DNA from: Falciphora oryzae
Lineage: Eukaryota; Ascomycota; Sordariomycetes; Magnaporthales; Magnaporthaceae
DNA length: 64,000 bases
Assembly (NCBI GenBank): GCA_000733355.1
Contig: JNVV01000038.1
Location: forward strand, 276,291-340,290
Direction of reading: 5' to 3'
This document shows positions 1 to 8,334 of the stretch, piece after piece. Under the pieces are notes generated by a model. It worked only from the letters and a program-made list of their open reading frames with translations. It searched no databases and was not told where the DNA came from. The position numbers and the translations under genes were made by a program. Numbering within the stretch: position 1 is the first letter of the stretch; each line of letters begins with the position of its first letter.

Positions 1-708
1 CTTCCCGGCTGCGTCGCGGGTTTTATCCGCAGCGGCCTGGACCACTCTAAATTTGCGATCAATGGGCTTCCGATGGAAGGGCCAGGAATCCTTGTCATAA
101 TTCGGAACTCCCAACCATATAATTGTTCTTGGTGAAAAAGAGTAGATGTTGCCCATGCGTGGAATTTGCTCGCGCTTCTCGTTTTGGTCGGCTTGATCAA
201 GACATATGGCATCAACCCACCAGGGGAGTGCGGTCGCTTCCCAGAGAGGTGCATGTTGCTCGTAGTCGTTCCTGTGGTCGTTCTTGTCGTCGCTGTCGTC
301 GCCGTCGCTATCCTCTTTGCCATTGTAGCGGCTGTTGTGCTTGAACAAGCCCGCATGACTTTCAGGGTGTGACTTGTCGCGTCCGAGCCTTAGTGAGATG
401 GGAAGCGAGGGTTCCATCGGAGACCGACTGGGGTCAAAGTGGCACCTGAGGTAGAGAAGGGCTTTCCAGAGGTTGTAGGTGACAGGCGACTTATACCCAT
501 TGATGGCTATGGTTCGCATGTCATCCATAGATCCCCAGACATAGGAGAGAGCAAAGAAGTCTGCTGCCTTGTCCAGCGGTATATAATCAAGTGTGGCCTC
601 GATGGGAACCTTGATGTCAATGCGGTCGAGTGGCTTGAGCCTGATTACACGAATCTCAGAGCCTTGAAGGGGGCGGTAGAGTCCGTGGGAGTCTGTGGAA
701 GCGTCCAT
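1..708 (-). CDS. HET-domain protein, N-terminal part (cut by window edge)
   Basis: The reverse strand is open for 236 codons from the ATG at 708 to base 1, so the C-terminal part lies outside the window. The translation shows the landmarks of the fungal heterokaryon incompatibility (HET) domain in order: ALSYVWG at about residue 55, WWVDAICLDQ at about residue 166, and IPRMGNIYSFSPRTIIWLG at about 185-205. HET proteins are fungal-specific; known members trigger cell death when unlike strains fuse, and most of the many paralogs in a genome have no known partner. An acidic, Asp/Asn-rich insert (about residues 135-155) separates the two core motifs and is unusual in length. The start is supported by the short leader (MDASTDS) before the conserved block. 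No in-frame stop or intron is seen in this part. Confidence 0.88.
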   Translation of the reverse strand, partial: MDASTDSHGLYRPLQGSEIRVIRLKPLDRIDIKVPIEATLDYIPLDKAADFFALSYVWGSMDDMRTIAINGYKSPVTYNLWKALLYLRCHFDPSRSPMEPSLPISLRLGRDKSHPESHAGLFKHNSRYNGKEDSDGDDSDDKNDHRNDYEQHAPLWEATALPWWVDAICLDQADQNEKREQIPRMGNIYSFSPRTIIWLGVPNYDKDSWPFHRKPIDRKFRVVQAAADKTRDAAGK

Positions 709-2188
709 AATGGGCGATGGAGGGCTAGGGACTCGGGGGGTCTAGCAGAGTGCTGTGTTTGATGATTTAGCCGTGGAGCAGTCTGTGTCGAGACTGAGGC
801 GGGACGAAAATGGGCTCAGCAATATATGCAGGATGCACAGCGTTCATTGGCATAATGGAACTTGACCCCGCGTTTCCCGCCTCAGCCTTCCCAACTGTTG
901 TGGTGGTGTGTGGTTAGATGAGGGGTTTGGCGCCACTCACTGGGTAAAAAGTGCATTAAGAGCTGAGCATGGGATGTCATGGATGCCCGAACTCGAGCCT
1001 TCGCAAGGTAGAGATGAGAAGATGAAGAAGTGATTGTATATTGCATACGGGCATTACTACAACAAGCGGTATCTCGAGACGTGGGATTTGTTTTACCGAA
1101 TATCGTCGAATGCCGCGTGGGCTGTTGTAATTATCCCACGTTGGAAAGGTGTTTATGGCGATAGCTTCATCACGCCACGGAATCACAAAGTTCGACTAAC
1201 GGTAGAAACAGTAGCAGTAGGCCGATTCTCGAGCTTTTAATTTTTTTTTTTTTTTTTTTTTTNNNNNNNNNNNNNNNNNNNNNNNNNNNNNNNNNNNNNN
1301 NNNNNNNNNNNNNNNNNNNNNNNNNNNNNNNNNNNNNNNNNNNTAAACCCGAACTCGAATTACACATGTTTAAAATAAACGCAAATTCGTATTTGCGATG
1401 TAATCAGTCAACCCCCAAGCGCGCGTTTACCTATCCGCTGTTTCTCCAAAGCTTCATCTGCTGGTATAAACATGAAACCTGAGTCTGCCCTGCAGAGGGC
1501 CCAATTATCATTCAATCCGCCCCCAGAACCGCACGAACATGACCACCCTTGAGCGACTGTCACGTTGGCACCGTGGGTAACTTTATAGGGTGATTCTCCT
1601 CAGAAAAGGTTCTCGGTTAGACATTGTTAAGCCGCTCTGTCGGTGTCAGTGCGAATCCTAAATCCTAAGCGACGTCGCCGAAAACGTTACGCCTGTGCGG
1701 AACTTCCCATTCAGGAAGTCGAGGGGCGCCAAAAATATCGCGGTGCGTTCGTTTGTGGGGCTACCTAAAACGTTTATTTTCAGAGATGGGCCCACCAAGC
1801 CGTTTTAGGAATCTGTTTGGCAGCCAAGGACCCGTTTCCTCGTGCGGGTACCAGTAGCGACAAGTCGACCATCCGCGGATGCCCAGCAATCATCCCATGT
1901 CGTCGACCCATGTCCTTGGATTCCCCGTCGAACCTTAATGCCCAGCAGCCTTGCAGTGATGGACGTTTCTATAATGGAAAATAGGGTAGGAACATTCGGG
2001 GTGGAAACAGCGCACCTTGTCGATCGTTGCAGGATAAATATCTCTCCTCTGTCGCCATCAACCTCGTGTCTCGTTTCTCCTCCTCACCCTCATCCTCATC
2101 CTCACCGCTGGTCAACCACCACCGACTTTTCCCTTTGTCTTTTCCTTTGTCTTTTCCTTTTGTCAACACAAACACGACCACGACCAAC
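709..2188. other. Intergenic stretch with assembly gap
   Basis: No supported gene is seen. A run of about 22 T is followed directly by 81 N at 1263-1343, so sequence of unknown content is missing here. Downstream, TATA-like ATAAATA (2034-2040) and a CT-rich leader with TCATCC repeats (about 2090-2110) fit the promoter and 5' leader of the repeat-peptide gene that starts at 2189. Confidence 0.7.
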
Positions 2189-2791
2189 ATGCATTTCCTC
2201 CCCGCCACCAAGGCCGTCCTGGCCACCCTCCTGATCGTCCAGGTCGCCGCGGCGCCCCTGCCGCAGCCCGGCGTCTCGGTCGAGTTTGGAGCCAGCAGCG
2301 GCGCCCTCGAGACCCGGGACCCCAAGAGCGGCTTCGCCAAGTTCATGGACAAGCTTGCGGACCCCTTCGGCATTGGTCAGAAGGGTGGCGCGACCATGCC
2401 GTTTGAGAAGCGCGACGAGATCGAGGCTCGCGACCCCAGGAGCAAGTTCTGGAAGTTCATGGACAAGATTGCGGACCCCTTCGGCATTGGCAAGAAGGGT
2501 GGCGCGACCATGCCGTTTGAGAAGCGCGACATGATCGAGGCCCGCGATATCGAGGATGAGGCCCCTGAGTTCGACGAGGCCCCCGATGCCGAGATCGAGG
2601 CCCGCGACGTCGTGGAGGAGGCCGAGGAGGCCCCTGACGCCGAGGAGGAGGCCGCTTATGCTGAGCTTGGGGCCCGCGACGTCGAGCTCGAGGCCCGCGA
2701 CCCCAAGAGCGGCTTCGCCAAGTTCATGGATAAGCTTGCGGACCCCTTCGGCATTGGTCAGAAGGGTGGCGCGACCATGCCGTTTGAGTAA
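2189..2791 (+). CDS. Secreted Kex2-type repeat peptide precursor
   Basis: This single-exon gene encodes 200 residues. The ATG at 2189 is preferred over upstream in-frame starts because it is followed at once by a signal peptide (MHFLPATKAVLATLLIV, ending near AAAPLPQ). The rest is built from three copies of a 30-residue amphipathic unit (D-P-K/R-S ... F-x-K-F-M-D-K ... ADPFGIG ... GGATMPFE). Copies 1 and 2 end in KR; copy 3 ends at the stop codon. Every unit is preceded by [AT]-R-D, and acidic spacers between copies 2 and 3 repeat the same IEARD/GARD/LEARD junction. This architecture (signal peptide, repeated cores, dibasic sites) is that of fungal Kex2-processed repeat proteins, which include the precursors of dikaritin RiPPs and some pheromones. 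The product would pass through the Golgi and be cut into near-identical peptides. No Cys or Tyr-rich core typical of ustiloxin precursors is present, and no DUF3328/UstY gene adjoins, so a simple secreted peptide is more likely. Function unknown. Confidence 0.8.
   Translation: MHFLPATKAVLATLLIVQVAAAPLPQPGVSVEFGASSGALETRDPKSGFAKFMDKLADPFGIGQKGGATMPFEKRDEIEARDPRSKFWKFMDKIADPFGIGKKGGATMPFEKRDMIEARDIEDEAPEFDEAPDAEIEARDVVEEAEEAPDAEEEAAYAELGARDVELEARDPKSGFAKFMDKLADPFGIGQKGGATMPFE
2318..2788 (+). repeat. Three in-frame coding repeats of 90-96 bp
   Basis: Copies lie at 2318-2413, 2432-2527 and 2699-2788. Copies 1 and 3 are identical over almost the whole unit (GACAAG versus GATAAG is one visible change), while copy 2 differs by several substitutions (K to R, GFA to KFW, L to I, Q to K). 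The 1/3 similarity over the 1/2 similarity suggests recent duplication or gene conversion inside the precursor gene. Confidence 0.9.
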
Positions 2792-3342
2792 GAAGTGCTT
2801 TCGCGGCCTCAGTGTTTCCGTTTTCGCTTTTGAGGATTTTAGCTTTTTCGCGATATTCGTTCTTCTTCTTTTGTTTCTGCTGTTTTGCTGTATTTTTTTT
2901 TCTTCTCCTTTTTTTTTTCTTCTTTTTTTCTTTTCTTCTTCTCTTTCTTTCCTTTCTTTTTACCCTGCCATTTCCCCCCTACCTTTTTTGCTTTTCCTTG
3001 TTTCTTCTTTTTCTCTGTTCTGATTTTTGTACCCTTTCTGCTTTTTCTTTTCTTTTCCTCTGTTCTGCTTTCTTGTATCCTGTTTGCCTTTTCTCTTTCT
3101 TGTTTTTGTTTTGTACTTTGGTTTTCTTTTTCCAGCATTTGCACAGCGGCGGGCGTCGGGTTTTCCAAGGCTGTTGGTTCAGGTAGTGGGAACAACATGG
3201 AGATTTCAGGTTCAAGCGGTGATAGGGAGTCTGGGGCCATGGAGCGTGGAACAGCAATTGAACCAAACATTTTTGTTCCGTTTTACCTTGTCGGGATATG
3301 TGCTATATGAAAGTGCCATGAACAGGCATTGTATCGTGACCT
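2792..3342. repeat. Long pyrimidine-rich tract between convergent genes
   Basis: From about 2870 to 3135 the plus strand is almost pure C/T (TTC/CTT-type low complexity). It sits between the convergent stop codons of the repeat-peptide gene and the SET gene, and probably forms the 3' untranslated or terminator region. No gene is seen; long open frames here are artefacts of base composition. Confidence 0.7.
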
Positions 3343-4648
3343 CTACAGCTCGTGTTTAGCAGCTTCTTCATCAGGCATCTGCTTCTGTCCCGTGGCTTTC
3401 TTCGCCTTTCCCACCTTCAGAGCTGCATTCTTCCGCAGCTCCCACGTCCAGTGCTTCCTCGGCTCCTCCACGAGCGTCCTGAGCGACGGGATATCCGCCG
3501 CGTGGGGCCCGAGCTGCCTCGTCAGCGCCTCGATCGCCAGCGCCCCGTACTCGACGGCCTCCTCGCGCATGCCAAACATGCCGTAGTTGAGCGCGGCCCT
3601 CGTGCACGCCGGCCCCAGGTACAGGTCCAGGCGCTCCTCCCTGTGCAGCGCGACCAGCTCCCGGCCCATGTCGGCCGTGACGGCGGCGTCGGGCGTGTCG
3701 AGGGTGTCGGCCAGCTCGCGGATCCGGGCCAGGTTGGCGTCGGAAGCGGCGGCGGCGGCATTGGACAGGCTACACTGCCGGCAGCTGCAGTCGAAGCCCC
3801 ACTCGCGCAGGCGCGCCAGGCGCTGGTCGCGGGGCTGCATCAGGTCGATGTAGCTATTGCTTATCTCTTCGCCCGGCTGGATGTCGCGCACGGCTGTCGT
3901 GATGTGCGTGAGGTTGCTGAGGCGGTAGGTGGTGCTGGGAGTTGGGCGTGCTGTGTAAGTACCGGGTCTCGACCGAGCGCAGGAAAGGAAGAGGGCCAAG
4001 AAGACAGACCAACCTTGGCCGACAGTCATGATTGATCAATGCAGCTTGCGGGTAAGCGCCCATGTGTTTGCCCTGGGAGCCTATCCATAGCGTGAAAGCG
4101 TTTCGGGCCAGCTTGCTAAGCACATTGTCGCCGGCCTGGCTCATAAAGCTTTCTCTGGCCGTCTTGGACAGCTTATCCAGCGCGTGGCTATAAAGAGCCC
4201 TGGCCTGGGCTTCCGGAAGCTTATGATACGCATCTAGCTCGACCGCGAGGACGGGCCGCATGGCCATGACGACCTCGCCCTTGGGGATCAGTCGCGTCGC
4301 TACCAGCCCTCTCCCCTTGCTGGGGACCTCGGCAACTCTGAAAGGAGGATCTCTGGGCGCTGTTAGGGGAGGGGCTTCGACCGCGGCTTCGGTGTATGTC
4401 GCCGCCTCGATCGCGTGTTCGGCTGTGGTGACGAGGGCGATGCCCTGGCCGTTGTTGTACTGCAGGTTCCAGTACAGGCACGACTCGCCCGCGCAGCTCT
4501 CGGGGCCCTGCCATCCGACTGCGTCCTTGAAGCTGCATACTTGCTCTGCTTTCCCGTTCAGGGGGCTGCTGGAGTCCTGCCAGAGGCACTCGGCGCGCGC
4601 CAAGGTCGCAGGCAGCACGGCGGTGCATAGTATGTGTATCCGGAGCAT
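3343..4648 (-). CDS. SET-domain protein with signal peptide
   Basis: Two exons (4014-4648 and 3343-3934) joined across a 79-bp intron (donor GTTGGT, acceptor CCCAG) give 408 residues. The splice restores the SET core exactly: INHDCRP runs into STTYRLSNLTHITT, followed by VRDIQPGEEISNSYID and a post-SET-like FDCSCRQC. SET domains transfer methyl groups from S-adenosylmethionine to lysine. The N-terminus looks like a signal peptide (MLRIHILCTAVLPATLARA) followed by a Cys-rich region (about residues 20-60), an arrangement seen in a fungal group of TPR/SET-like proteins whose substrate is not known; it argues against a classic histone methyltransferase. The start ATG at 4648 is the first in frame. 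The C-terminal third is helical and ends in a Lys/Ala-rich tail. Confidence 0.82.
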
Positions 4649-5238
4649 GGCGATTATGGGTCCGATCTGTGGACGGGACGTCGGTCGTGAGTGTTTAGGA
4701 CCAGGGGTGGATTGGGAAAGAAAGCAAGCCCGTAGGGGCGATGGTGTTGGTATTGTAGGCCAGGTCTTGTGAAGTTGACACGGGGCACATAGCTGTCATT
4801 GTTCCAATCTGTCCAAGACGTGCTCCAAGCCCGGGCCAGGTCTTCCGTGGGGACGGCGATCATGTTTGGCCGCCCATATCGGCAGAACTTGTGGCTAAAT
4901 GCGTGCGGCCGGCAGCCGTGCTATTACAACATCGGCGTCCCCCAGGAAATGCGGATTTACGAGTAATTCCCTCCGTAGCAAGAACTTTTGCCTGCGCACG
5001 GAGGTCGGGCCGCCCAGTTCGTCTAGATGGCTGCAGGGACTTCCATTGGGGGCCGGGTTCGTCTATGACGAGGTTGAAAAGGGGAAACGAGTTGGTCGCC
5101 GCAAAAACCCCTGTCGAGCTGGTATAGTCGTCGATTGCCCTAAAAAGTGATTGTACCAAAACAAAGACAGAAATTATTCACCCACACAGCTCAAGGCGAT
5201 GATGGACCTTGAACATCCAAAGCAACACCCGACCGTAT
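4649..5238. other. Intergenic, nothing recognised
   Basis: This is the upstream region of the SET gene and the 3' side of the aldo/keto reductase gene. Several short open frames are present but none shows a conserved domain, signal peptide or plausible intron structure. Confidence 0.6.
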
Positions 5239-6267
5239 TCACATGCCCTGCACCGTCCGCGGCTTGTACTCCTCTTCTAGATACCTCAGCTCCTCATCCG
5301 TCAACTTGACCGCCAGCGCCTCCACTGCCTCCTCGATCCTCTTCTCCGTGCTCAAGCCCAGAATCGGCGCGCACCCCTTGTGCAGCACCCACGCCGTCGC
5401 CAGCACCGCCATGCTGACCCCCTTCTTCTTCGCAACCTCCTCCACCCGCTCGATGATGACCGGGTTCACCGTCTCATTCCACCGCTGCGACTTTGCATCG
5501 GTCTGCTCCCGCAGCGTTAGCGCCGCCCCCTCCTCCTTCTTGACGGGCCTCGCCAGCAGACCCCTCGCCAGCGGCGACCAGGGGATCACGCCGACTCCCG
5601 TGGCCGCGCAGAACGGCAGCATCTCGCGCTCCTCCTCACGATACAACAAGTTGTAAAACGGCTGCATGCTGACAAACTTGGTCCACCCCTTCATCTCGGC
5701 AATGTACTGCAGGCGCGCAAACTCCCACGCGTACATGGACGACGCGCCGAGGTACCGCACTTTGCCGGACTGCACCACGTCGTGCAGCGCCCGCATGATC
5801 TCCTCGGGCGGCGTCTCGCGGTCCAGGCGGTGGATCTGCAGCACGTCGATGTAGTCGGTGCCCAGGCGCGCGAGGCAGTCGTCGACCGCCTTGAACACGT
5901 GCTTGCGCGACAGGCCCATCTGGTTGATGAGCGGGCCGTCGTTGACGGAGGGCGGGCGCGTGCCGTCGTCCATGACCGGGTTGAAGATCTTGGTTAGGAT
6001 CACGACCTTGGAGCGCGGGATGTCGAACTTCTTGAGGGCTTTCCCGATGATTACCTCGGACGCTCCGTTGCTGTACGTGTCGGCCGTGTCCCACGTGTTG
6101 ATGCCCAGGTCGTACGCCTTCTTGAGCAGCTTGAGCCCGTCCTCCTCGTCCAGCGTCCACGGCGAGCCCTGCCACGACGATGACCCGAACACCATGCAGC
6201 CCTGGATCAGCTTGGACACTTTGAGCCCGCTGTTGCCCAGCCGGACGTACTCCATCTTGTTGGACAT
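5239..6267 (-). CDS. Aldo/keto reductase
   Basis: An intron-free gene of 342 residues. The fold-defining features of NAD(P)H-dependent aldo/keto reductases are all visible: the N-terminal strand MEYVRLGNSGLKVSKL, the catalytic tetrad Asp60 and Tyr65 (NTWDTADTYSNG), Lys93 (ILTKIFNP) and His146 (LQIHRLD), and the later SMQPFYNLLYREEE and GVIPWSPLARGLLARP segments that shape the cofactor site. The closest group by pattern is the fungal AKR class often annotated as versiconal hemiacetal acetate reductase-like or yeast YPR127W/AAD-like, cytosolic enzymes reducing aldehydes or ketoses; the substrate cannot be read from sequence. It is divergent to the D-erythronate dehydrogenase-like gene and starts the nine-gene catabolic block, so a sugar aldehyde or keto acid is a reasonable guess. 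Confidence 0.92.
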   Translation of the reverse strand: MSNKMEYVRLGNSGLKVSKLIQGCMVFGSSSWQGSPWTLDEEDGLKLLKKAYDLGINTWDTADTYSNGASEVIIGKALKKFDIPRSKVVILTKIFNPVMDDGTRPPSVNDGPLINQMGLSRKHVFKAVDDCLARLGTDYIDVLQIHRLDRETPPEEIMRALHDVVQSGKVRYLGASSMYAWEFARLQYIAEMKGWTKFVSMQPFYNLLYREEEREMLPFCAATGVGVIPWSPLARGLLARPVKKEEGAALTLREQTDAKSQRWNETVNPVIIERVEEVAKKKGVSMAVLATAWVLHKGCAPILGLSTEKRIEEAVEALAVKLTDEELRYLEEEYKPRTVQGM

Positions 6268-7231
6268 GGCGGCTGCGGCCCTCTCCGGCTCTCTCCTCTG
6301 TCTGTGGGTGGGCGCGGTTCGAGGGACAAGATGGACGCAACTTGACAGGCAATGACGTATGAGGGGCGGCGGGAAGAGAGAACAGGAATGGGCCTGGGAT
6401 GGTCGAGGTCTGGTGCTCGTCGACTCCTTTTACCCTAGCCCAAGCAAGATATCGCTGCCACGCCTCGGCTCGGGCACAGATCGGAACGCGTCGGCCCCAA
6501 CTGAGCGTTTTCGCGGCGACCGCCCGTGGGGTCCAATCCCCCAAAGTTGGCCTCCACCACCTGTTGCCCCTCGTCGCGCCGGACTATCCATTCCTAGCCG
6601 GATTCTCGCGTGGAGCCCCTGACGAGGCGTTCCCACAGATTCCCGGGCAGTTCCGGGCACCATCCCGGGGCGTGGCGTGTTCTCTTTTCGGTGCGCGAGT
6701 TCAGCTGAATTGGCCGCTTGGTACTCGATCGGTCTTCTCGCCGCCTAGCCTGGACCCGCCCTCTGGCCACCATGACATTCGCGCTTCAGCATCAATCGGC
6801 ATTCCACTACATCTAGCCAGGCGGACCCTGTTGGTGCCGGCTGGCGGGGCATCTCGGTTTGGGGGAGCCGACGGCTGCTATTGCGAGCAAAGATCTTTGA
6901 TCGCTTCGTGTCGCCGCGTGAAACGGTGCGAAGGCCCGTCCCCCAATCGCATGGGCTAGACAAGGTTCAGAGCGGCCCAAAAAGGCCCAGCCGAGGACCC
7001 GGTTGTGGTTGATGCTGTTATTATCATAGCCGGGGGTAATACCTGAGGCCAATTCCCTTCTATCCGTCGCTTGTGCCCTGCTTTTGTGCTTTCCGTTTCC
7101 ATGTTCATCGTGACAGCACCGTGATACCCCAAAAATCGTTTAGAAAAACGAGACGTCCTTCCTCGTCCAATACCCGGCTGTGCGTTTCCCTGCCTTCATA
7201 AAATTTTCCAACCCAAACCAAGCCGAAAAAT
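6268..7231. promoter_or_regulatory. Divergent promoter region
   Basis: These 964 bp separate the diverging starts of the aldo/keto reductase (minus) and the SDR gene (plus). No gene is seen inside. Such an arrangement allows one set of regulator sites to drive both genes. No binding site can be assigned without the regulator's motif. Confidence 0.5.
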
Positions 7232-8200
7232 ATGCCCTCTATTTTAATCACTGGCGGCGCCGGCTTCATCGGCCAGGAGCTCGCCGCCGTCCTGGCCCAA
7301 CAGTCCGACATCAGCCTTACCCTGACCGATCTTACACAACCACCCGTGCCCAAGGTCGAGTCGCAAGGCGCCAACGTCATCTTCACCTGCCTCGCCTCGG
7401 ACCTCACAAACCCCGAGGCCGTCGCATCCGTCTTTGCGAACCGGTTCGATGCCGTCTATACGCTGCACGGCCTCATGTCGGGCGGCTCCGAGGCCAACCT
7501 CGAGCTGGGCCTGCGCGTCAACCTCGACAGCCACCGCCAGGTCCTCGACTTCCTACGGAAGAACCATCCGGGCACCGTAGTCGTCTTCCCCTCTAGTCTG
7601 GCCGTCTACGGCCCCACGGCCGCGGGTGAGGTGGTCAGCGAGGCCACCTGCCCCGTGCCCCAGAGCAGCTACGGCGCCGAGAAGCTGATTGTCGAGACCC
7701 TGCTCAACGACTACTCTCGCCGCGGCCTGCTCGACGGCCGTGTCGTGCGCCTGCCCACCGTTGTTGTCCGTCCCGGCGCCCCATCTGCCGCCGCCTCGTC
7801 CTTTGCCAGCGGAATTGTGCGCGAGCCGCTCCGAGGCCAGGCAAGCACACTTCCCGTCTCGCCCGACCTGGAGATGTGGGTTTGCTCGCCGGGGACCGTG
7901 GTCAAGAACCTGATCGCGGTCAAGGACATTCCAGCCTCCAAGTTTGGGCTCTGGCGGACCGTCAACCTGCCCGGCATCACCGTCAAGGTGAACCAGATGC
8001 TGGACGCGCTGGAGGAGGTTGGTGGCAAGGAAAAGAGGGCGCTGGTCAAGGAGGAGCGGGATCCGGCCATTGAGAAGATTGTGTGCGGCTGGCCTTCCAG
8101 TATGAACACAAGCCGCGCGGCTTCGCTTGGCCTGCTACCCGACGGATCCATAACCGAGACTGTCAAGGCTTTCGCTAGGAGTGAGGGTATCCTGTCATAG
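7232..8200 (+). CDS. NAD-dependent SDR, D-erythronate dehydrogenase (DenD)-like
   Basis: An intron-free gene of 322 residues of the extended short-chain dehydrogenase/epimerase family. The Rossmann motif TGGAGFIG is at residues 7-14, the active-site serine pair at 121-122 (VVFPSSLAVYG) and the YxxxK pair at Tyr147/Lys151 (SSYGAEK). The sequence order LHGLMSGGSEANLELGLRVN ... DYSRRGLLDGRVVRLPTVVVRPG ... ASSFASGIVREPL matches the bacterial D-erythronate/L-threonate dehydrogenase (DenD) group, which oxidises C4 sugar acids at C2 with NAD; uronate dehydrogenases are a related alternative. No targeting signal is visible, so the protein is likely cytosolic. It lies between the aldo/keto reductase and the Zn2Cys6 regulator. 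The family assignment is firm; the substrate is inferred. Confidence 0.88.
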   Translation: MPSILITGGAGFIGQELAAVLAQQSDISLTLTDLTQPPVPKVESQGANVIFTCLASDLTNPEAVASVFANRFDAVYTLHGLMSGGSEANLELGLRVNLDSHRQVLDFLRKNHPGTVVVFPSSLAVYGPTAAGEVVSEATCPVPQSSYGAEKLIVETLLNDYSRRGLLDGRVVRLPTVVVRPGAPSAAASSFASGIVREPLRGQASTLPVSPDLEMWVCSPGTVVKNLIAVKDIPASKFGLWRTVNLPGITVKVNQMLDALEEVGGKEKRALVKEERDPAIEKIVCGWPSSMNTSRAASLGLLPDGSITETVKAFARSEGILS

Positions 8201-8334
8201 TTGTAACATCGCGGGCGGCGAGCCGGGGTTTGATGAAACTGGATATAGTTCATGGTGCGTGTGTTGTTGAATTAATAATGAATGAGCATATCCACCAAGA
8301 GGACGGCAAGTCCTGCGCTGTGTTGTAGTGCTTA

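Noticed and set aside
2189..2791. Alpha-factor-type pheromone precursor
   Set aside because: Signal peptide and KR sites fit, but the repeats lack the W-C-x-x-G-x-x-C-W type core of filamentous-fungal alpha-pheromones.
2812..3310. Overlapping Phe/Leu- or Lys-rich frames between 2.8 and 3.3 kb
   Set aside because: They are products of a pyrimidine-rich tract and show only low-complexity residues.
5636..6544. 302-codon frame overlapping the aldo/keto reductase
   Set aside because: Shifted-frame shadow without domains; the reductase frame is complete.
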